This document shows, one piece after another, positions 33,817-39,166 of a DNA stretch of 39,166 bases (its first letter is position 1; each line of letters starts with the position of its first letter). The DNA comes from Deinococcus marmoris DSM 12784. Its GTDB lineage: Bacteria; Deinococcota; Deinococci; Deinococcales; Deinococcaceae. The translations under genes were made by a program, and so were the position numbers. The notes below the pieces were generated by a model. That model was given only the letters and a program-made list of their open reading frames with translations. It was not told the origin of the DNA and searched no databases. Location: assembly GCF_000701405.1 (NCBI RefSeq), contig NZ_JNIV01000041.1, positions 1 to 39,166 of the forward strand, written 5' to 3'.

Positions 33817-34620
33817 CTAATCCAGCAGCTCCAGAGCCAATTTCGGCAAATCTTCTGGCGCGTCGAAATGATGACGGCCCGGCAACAACCGTACCTGACT
33901 CGCCACACCCGGCCAGGCCCCGGCGAGTTGCCGGGATTGCCACACGAAAGAATCCGACTCGTCCGCGCCCACCGCGACGAGAAAGGGGGCCGCGCTCGTC
34001 GGGCGCAGGAAAACCGGGCTGAGGGCGTGGGCCTCCTCTTCAGAGAGTTGCAGGGCGGGCTGGAGTTCGGTGCGGCGCAGCGGCCCCAGATCGTACAGCC
34101 CGCTGATGCCGATGCTGCCGGTCAATTTCACTTCCGGCAAGCCCTGCGCCGCCCAGTCGGTGGCGTGGATCATGGCGGCCAGATGCCCCCCGGCGGAATG
34201 CCCGGCCACGATCAGCGGCCCAGGAGACTGCGTGGCAACACAGGCTGTGGCCCGCCGTGCCTGAGCCACGATCTGCGCCAGCGTCACGGCAGGGGTCAGG
34301 TCATAACTCATGACGGCCACGCGGATTCCGGCCTCCAGTACGGGTGGAGCCAGATATGAGAAGGTCTCCTTGTAAAACGCCTGCCAGTACCCCCCGTGAA
34401 TGAACATCAGGGTGGCCCGCGCCCCGCCTTCAGGTTCAAAGACATCCAGCCGCTCGTGTTCGCCCGCGCCGTAAGCCAGTTCCACAGGCGCAGACACTTC
34501 CCGCACGGCAGCGCTGTCCCGCTCCCAGGCCGCGACGATGGCCTCGGCGTCCGGCACCCGGCGGCTGGGCATGTATTCGTCGTTGGTGGCGGCGTCGAAC
34601 AGGTCCTGGGGTGGCGTCAT
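33817..34620 (-). CDS. Alpha/beta hydrolase (kynurenine formamidase/esterase-like)
   Basis: A 267-residue alpha/beta hydrolase. The oxyanion motif is HGGYW (75-79), the nucleophile Ser142 is in GHSAGG (140-145), an acid candidate is Asp220 (VGADESD) and the base is His250 or His251 (PGRHHFD). HGGYW is typical of arylformamidases and related carboxylesterases. No signal peptide, so it is cytosolic. ATG at 34620 is chosen because AGGAG lies at 34631-34635; the frame is open 48 nt further upstream but without family sequence. No tryptophan-degradation genes are nearby, so a formamidase role is only one possibility. It is divergent from the next gene. Confidence 0.85.
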   Translation of the reverse strand: MTPPQDLFDAATNDEYMPSRRVPDAEAIVAAWERDSAAVREVSAPVELAYGAGEHERLDVFEPEGGARATLMFIHGGYWQAFYKETFSYLAPPVLEAGIRVAVMSYDLTPAVTLAQIVAQARRATACVATQSPGPLIVAGHSAGGHLAAMIHATDWAAQGLPEVKLTGSIGISGLYDLGPLRRTELQPALQLSEEEAHALSPVFLRPTSAAPFLVAVGADESDSFVWQSRQLAGAWPGVASQVRLLPGRHHFDAPEDLPKLALELLD

Positions 34621-34696
34621 GCTGTGGGATCTCCTGAGCGGAAAACGGGCTGATTCGGGAATGGACAACGGGAACCTGAAGAGGTCTCGGCCCGGA

Positions 34697-34747
34697 TACT
34701 CTAGAGTCGCAAGGACAGGCCGGAGAAGGGTGCGGCGCGCTGGAGGT
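34697..34747 (+). promoter_or_regulatory. Promoter -10, palindrome and Shine-Dalgarno of the 164-aa protein gene
   Basis: TACTCT (34697-34702) is a good -10 and lies within the perfect palindrome ACTCTAGAGT (34698-34707), a possible operator half-turn site. GGAGGT (34742-34747) is the Shine-Dalgarno, 6 nt before the ATG at 34754. The -35 is not clear. Confidence 0.4.
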
Positions 34748-34753
34748 CAGCTT

Positions 34754-35248
34754 ATGGACGAATCACAGGACATGCAAACGCTCTTGGAGCTGACGGACAA
34801 CTGGCAGGGCGGCGACGTGGGCCGCACCGAACTGGTCTCGGCCCTGCGCCGGGTCAGCGACGATTCCGGCGAACTGATCCGCGCGCTGATCACGCAGCTT
34901 TCCCAGGGGGCCGTGCGGGCGGGCCAGACTGCCGAACACACCGAGAACACCGACGCGTGGCGGCAGGAGCTGATGGCCTGCCGCGCCCGCTCGTGGCCGT
35001 ACCCCCACAGCGCCGGGCTGCTGGTGGGGCCGCACGTCTTGATCCTCACCGACGGCGAACAGGGTGTGCTGCTGCGCGCGGGCCGCCTGCGGGTGCTGAG
35101 TTCCAGCGTCAGCGCGTCGCTGCTGCTGCTGTGCCAGACCATCGTGATGGCCCAGCATTCCCTGGACGGCAAGGTGGTGGGGCAGGCGCGCACCCAGCGC
35201 ATCGAGTCGGCGTCCACTTCACTGTCGGAGATCGACCCGATCAAGTAG
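34754..35248 (+). CDS. Conserved-type hypothetical protein, 164 aa
   Basis: Not recognised. The N-terminal half is acidic and helical (DMQTLLELTDNWQGGDVGRT, then LRRVSDDSGELIRALITQLS). The second half looks like a mixed alpha/beta domain with short hydrophobic strands (GLLVGPHVLILTDGEQGVLL and LRVLSSSVSASLLLLCQTIV) and no clear transmembrane helix. It contains two cysteines, no metal motif and no signal peptide. ATG at 34754 is supported by GGAGGT. It stands alone, divergent from the hydrolase and separated from glpK by a repeat. The codon use resembles its neighbours, so it is probably a native gene. Confidence 0.75.
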   Translation: MDESQDMQTLLELTDNWQGGDVGRTELVSALRRVSDDSGELIRALITQLSQGAVRAGQTAEHTENTDAWRQELMACRARSWPYPHSAGLLVGPHVLILTDGEQGVLLRAGRLRVLSSSVSASLLLLCQTIVMAQHSLDGKVVGQARTQRIESASTSLSEIDPIK

Positions 35249-35272
35249 GGCAGAGATTGGAGGGCGGAAAAG

Positions 35273-35422
35273 AACCCCCTCTCCTGCGGAGCTGTGCCAG
35301 CCAGTCTGCTTCGCAGCCAGCTTCCCTCAAGGGAGGCCAAGAAAGCGCTGCTGACACGGCAATTCCGCACCTCTCGCCTCCCTTTAAGGGGAGGTCCCCC
35401 GAAGGGGGGGAGGGGTCAAACC
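35273..35422. repeat. Palindromic dispersed repeat, copy 2
   Basis: Homologous to 5838-5973: it shares CTGCTTCGCAGCCAGCTTCC-like and CCCTCAAGGGAGGCCAAGAA blocks on the left and CTCCCTTTAAGGGGAGGT, then GGAGGGGTCAAACC, on the right. The left outer end is GAACCCCCTC instead of GGTTTAACCCCTC, so its termini have decayed. It also holds small hairpins (CCTCAAGGGAGG, CCCCCGAAGGGGGGG). It occupies the gap before the glpK promoter and has no coding capacity. Confidence 0.7.
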
Positions 35423-35446
35423 GTGGGAGCCACCCCAAAACCAACC

Positions 35447-35476
35447 TTCCAACGCTTCTGGAGCCTGCCCTAAAAT
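35447..35476 (+). promoter_or_regulatory. glpK promoter
   Basis: TTCCAA (35447-35452), an 18-nt spacer and TAAAAT (35471-35476) form a reasonable promoter. Transcription would start near 35483, giving a ~40-nt leader with AAGGAG at 35511-35516. Confidence 0.5.
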
Positions 35477-35522
35477 CTGCGAGCCGCCCATAACTGCTGG
35501 ACACACCTTTCAAGGAGTTCCC

Positions 35523-37037
<1,515 letters not shown>

Positions 37038-37979
37038 GAGGCTGTTTGAAGCCCAATTCATGGGGTAGGGCTGTATGCGTCGCTCGTCATCAGGCGCACA
37101 ACCTGGTCAGCAAAATACAGCTCCCAGCCGCATAAATAAAGCCCTCGGAGATCGGCATATGCTCCTCGTAGTCCACTCTCAACCGTCTGAAGGTCAGCAG
37201 CCACGCAAACGTCCGCTCCACCACCCAGCGTTTCCGAACCACCTTGAACCCCTTGCCGCCCCGCCGCGCCATCTCCACCGCCAACCGGAACTGCTCTTCA
37301 GTCGGTGTATTGGTGGGCAACTGGGCAATGCCACCAACCACGGTGATGCCTTCATCGGGGCGACGAACCACCTCGACCTCGATTCCCGTGGTGGTTTTTG
37401 CCAATGCCTCAAATGGCCCGCCTGCATAACCTCCGTCCAGAAAAAGCTTTTTGACCAGGGGCGCGTCCAGATCGAAGGTGTTGAGGACGAGCTTGAGTCC
37501 CTCACGGTCATCGACGTTGGCGGGTGTCACACGGCAACCGAGCAGGTTGCCGTCAGTATCCGTGGCTATGTGGCGCTTGCGGCCTTTGACCTTCTTGTTG
37601 CCGTCGTAGCCGCGATCCCCCTTTTTTGCGTCGTCTTGACGCTCTGGGAATCACCGACAGCGGCGGAAGGCTGAGCCTTCCGCCCGTTGCGCTCTCGCTC
37701 AATCTTCACGAGTGCCGCATTGACCGCCTTCCACACGCCTGTTTTTGACCAGAGGTTGTGGTGGTAGTACACCGTTTCCCACTTCGGCAGATCGTGGGGC
37801 ATCATGCGCCACTGGATGCCGTCTCGGAGAACATAGCGAATCCCGTTGACAATTTCCCGTCTGGGAAGGGTTTCGCAGAAGGTACTCTCGCCAAACGGCG
37901 GTAAAAGTGGTTCAATGAGTTCCCACTGGGCATCCGTGAGGTCGCTGGGATAGAGCGGACGATCCATCAGGAGAGCTTA
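37038..37979 (-). mobile_element. IS5-family insertion sequence (IS427-like, two-frame transposase)
   Basis: The transposase runs on the minus strand. The candidate end GAGGCTGTTTGAA (37038-37050) begins directly after the glpK stop. The expected inverted copy (TTCAAACAGCCTC) was not found to the right, where a second element starts at 37980 only 13 nt upstream of the transposase start. The right end therefore seems to be missing, probably lost when the neighbouring element arrived. Confidence 0.65.
37090..37967 (-). CDS. IS5-family transposase in two overlapping frames
   Basis: OrfA (37967 down to 37566, 133 aa) has the N-terminal DUF4096-like domain (YPSDLTDAQWELIEPLLPP) and the first catalytic Asp106 in GDSQSVKT. 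The remaining DDE residues are in the -1 frame ending at 37090: DGGYAG with the second Asp, and VVERTFAW with the Glu. After QKRG the two frames overlap at A6G5 (minus-strand AAAAAAGGGGG, plus-strand 37617-37627). From here the -1 frame continues smoothly as RGYDGNKKVKGRKRHIATDT. A -1 slip on such a run is the known way IS427-group elements make their transposase, so the gene may be intact rather than mutated. The fused product would be about 290 aa. Confidence 0.8.
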
Positions 37980-38849
37980 GAGCGTGTTTTAAAAGTGCCT
38001 GGGACATAGCGCTACGGGCCAAGTTCTGGCACGTTGCGGTTGATGAGAAAACAACGTTACTCCAGTGACCTGACCCGCAAACAGTTTAAGCGCCTTGAAG
38101 CTCTCCTGCCCGTCCCCAAGGCAGGTGGACGGCCCCGCACGATAGATCTGTATGAGGTGATGTGCGCAATTTTCTATGTTCTCAAGAATGACTGTGCCTG
38201 GCGCGATCTTCCTCATGATTTTCCAGCGTGGCAGACGGTCTACGGCTACTTTCAGCGGTTCCAGCAGGACGGGACGTGGGAAGCGGTCAACCGCTTCCTG
38301 CTGCGCCGAACCCGCATCAACGCAGGCCGGGATCCTGAACCCAGCGCGGGAAGCATCAACGCGCAAACCGTGCGCTGTGCGCCACAGGCAGGGATTCGTG
38401 GCATTGACGCGGGGAAAAAGACCAACGGGCGCAAACGACACATCGCCGTGGATACGCTGGGCTTGCTGCTGCTGGTCATGGTGACCGCAGGGAGCGTGCA
38501 GGATCGGGCGCAAGCGCCGATTCTGCTGGCATTGCTCGCCCAACGATTTGCGCGCCTGCGACACATCTGGGCGGATGGTGGGTACACGGGTCACCCCGTG
38601 TCCTGGGCCAAAGAAGTCTTGAACTGGACCGTGGAGGTGGTTAAAAAGCTGGCTGGACAACAGGGTTTTGTGGTGTTGCACCGCCGCTGGGTGGTGGAGC
38701 GCACCTTTGCGTGGGTGACCCGCTGCCGCCGATTGAGCCGGGATTACGAGGGCTTGCCCCAGACGACGGAGGCGTGATTCTACCTAGCCAACATCCGGCT
38801 CATGTTGCGCCGCCTGGAACCTGGTGCCTGACCCTTTTAAAACACGCTC
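37980..38849 (+). mobile_element. IS5-family insertion sequence, 870 bp, decayed
   Basis: Perfect 16-bp terminal inverted repeats GAGCGTGTTTTAAAAG (37980-37995) and CTTTTAAAACACGCTC (38834-38849) bound the element. It is flanked by TA on each side (37978-37979 and 38850-38851), consistent with a 2-bp target duplication. It holds one transposase gene with inactivating changes. It lies directly against the preceding IS5 element and just before a third transposase. Confidence 0.85.
38043..38831 (+). pseudogene. IS5-family transposase with premature stop and lost catalytic Asp
   Basis: The frame from ATG 38043 (TTG codons lie just upstream) codes for 244 residues and ends at TGA 38775-38777. Reading through gives FYLANIRLMLRRLEPGA and a natural stop at 38829-38831, the normal C terminus of this family, where the codon before FYLA/IYLA is usually Trp; a TGG to TGA change is likely. 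The first catalytic site reads INAQTVR with Asn at residue 106, where the neighbouring IS5 transposase has Asp at its residue 106 (DSQSV). The second Asp (DGGYTG) and the Glu (VVERTFAW) are present. With one catalytic residue replaced and 18 residues lost, it is very likely inactive, although it could still be moved in trans by its intact ends. Confidence 0.8.
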
Positions 38850-38870
38850 TAAGTTCGACTTTGTCCATTT

Positions 38871-38910
38871 TTTCAGGCGGCGCTGAGAGAAATCTCAGCG
38901 CCGCCTGAAA
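38871..38910. other. Perfect 18-bp hairpin with GAAA loop before the third transposase
   Basis: TTTCAGGCGGCGCTGAGA (38871-38888) pairs perfectly with TCTCAGCGCCGCCTGAAA (38893-38910) around GAAA. The T6 run lies before, not after, the stem in the plus direction, and its complement follows as A6 on the minus strand, so it is not an intrinsic terminator. It sits 10 nt before the transposase ATG, where it could block readthrough transcription or hide the start site. Confidence 0.7.
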
Positions 38911-38920
38911 CCATTTGGAG

Positions 38921-39166
38921 ATGTTCAAAGTCCCAAAATGGTTCACCGATGTTATCGCCCCTTTTGCCGAGATGTTTACCCAGCCCACCTGGATCACTGC
39001 TCAAACCTTGCTTGTCGGGTCCATCCTTGCCACCCGCAAGCGCACCATCTCTGCCCTCCTGACCTTGCTCGGCCTGAGTGATGAAACCGGATTCTCCAGA
39101 TTCCATCACTTTCTCAGCCGGGCCATCTGGTTTCCATTGCAGGGCAGCCGCATTCTCTTGAGTCAA
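38921..39166 (+). CDS. DDE transposase, N-terminal fragment (runs off the window)
   Basis: The frame is open from ATG 38921 to the last base, giving 82 residues. MFKVPKWFTDVIAPFAEMF, LLVGSILATRKRTISALLTL, then FSRFHHFLSRAIW and the LQGSRILL segment match the N terminus of IS701/ISxac-like DDE-superfamily transposases, where this helical domain precedes the catalytic core. It is unrelated to the two IS5 elements beside it. GGAG directly abuts the ATG, so the Shine-Dalgarno spacing is poor and the hairpin just upstream may limit expression. Whether the gene is complete cannot be seen. Confidence 0.75.
   Translation, partial: MFKVPKWFTDVIAPFAEMFTQPTWITAQTLLVGSILATRKRTISALLTLLGLSDETGFSRFHHFLSRAIWFPLQGSRILLSQ

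Noticed and set aside
38871..38910. An intrinsic terminator at the perfect hairpin
   Set aside because: No T-tract follows the stem on either strand; the T6 run precedes it on the plus strand.

Overview
The window is about 39 kb of GC-rich, densely coding bacterial chromosome. Several features suggest a Deinococcus-type bacterium: frequent TTG/GTG starts, several -10-like hexamers lying only 6-7 nt before a start codon (leaderless-type promoters), dispersed ~130-165 bp palindromic or terminal-inverted repeats, and the gene content (RhaSPQT transporter, LutABC, CUT1 permeases). No rRNA or tRNA is present, so the genus is inferred.

Layout. 1-1.5 kb: 3' part of glpD. 1.6-4.2 kb: a zinc-ribbon protein, a PaaK-type CoA ligase and a GNAT acetyltransferase. 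4.3-19.8 kb: a rhamnose locus. On the minus strand lie rhaM-rhaT-rhaP-rhaQ-rhaS (mutarotase and CUT2 ABC transporter), followed beyond a repeat by a fucose/arabinose isomerase-family enzyme. Divergently lie a DeoR regulator, rhaI, a fused rhamnulose-1-phosphate aldolase/dehydrogenase, rhaB and lutABC. Together these would take L-rhamnose to DHAP plus lactaldehyde, then lactate, then pyruvate. 20-22.5 kb: a DUF6326-like membrane protein divergent from an OmpR-type response regulator and its histidine kinase.

23-33.5 kb: a sugar-acid/lactone locus. A LacI-family regulator leads a tightly overlapping operon (2-hydroxyacid dehydrogenase, L-idonate 5-dehydrogenase-like enzyme, cupin, SMP-30 lactonase, beta-hydroxyacid dehydrogenase, gluconate 5-dehydrogenase-like SDR). 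It is followed by a CUT1 transporter operon (Tat-type binding protein and two permeases, no ATPase) ending with a b561-like membrane protein. The same 14-bp palindrome lies before the regulator gene and in the transporter promoter, tying both transcription units into one regulon. The carbon source is not known and this is the most interesting system here.

33.8-37 kb: an alpha/beta hydrolase, an unrecognised 164-aa protein and glpK. 37-39.2 kb: a nest of insertion sequences: a two-frame IS5-type element abutting the glpK stop codon, a second IS5-type element whose transposase has lost the first catalytic Asp and carries a premature stop, and the 5' end of a third, different transposase behind a perfect 18-bp hairpin. 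A 163-bp repeat occurs twice (22.5 and 33.5 kb), a second palindromic repeat type occurs twice (5.8 and 35.3 kb), and related hairpin repeats lie inside the rhamnose operon.
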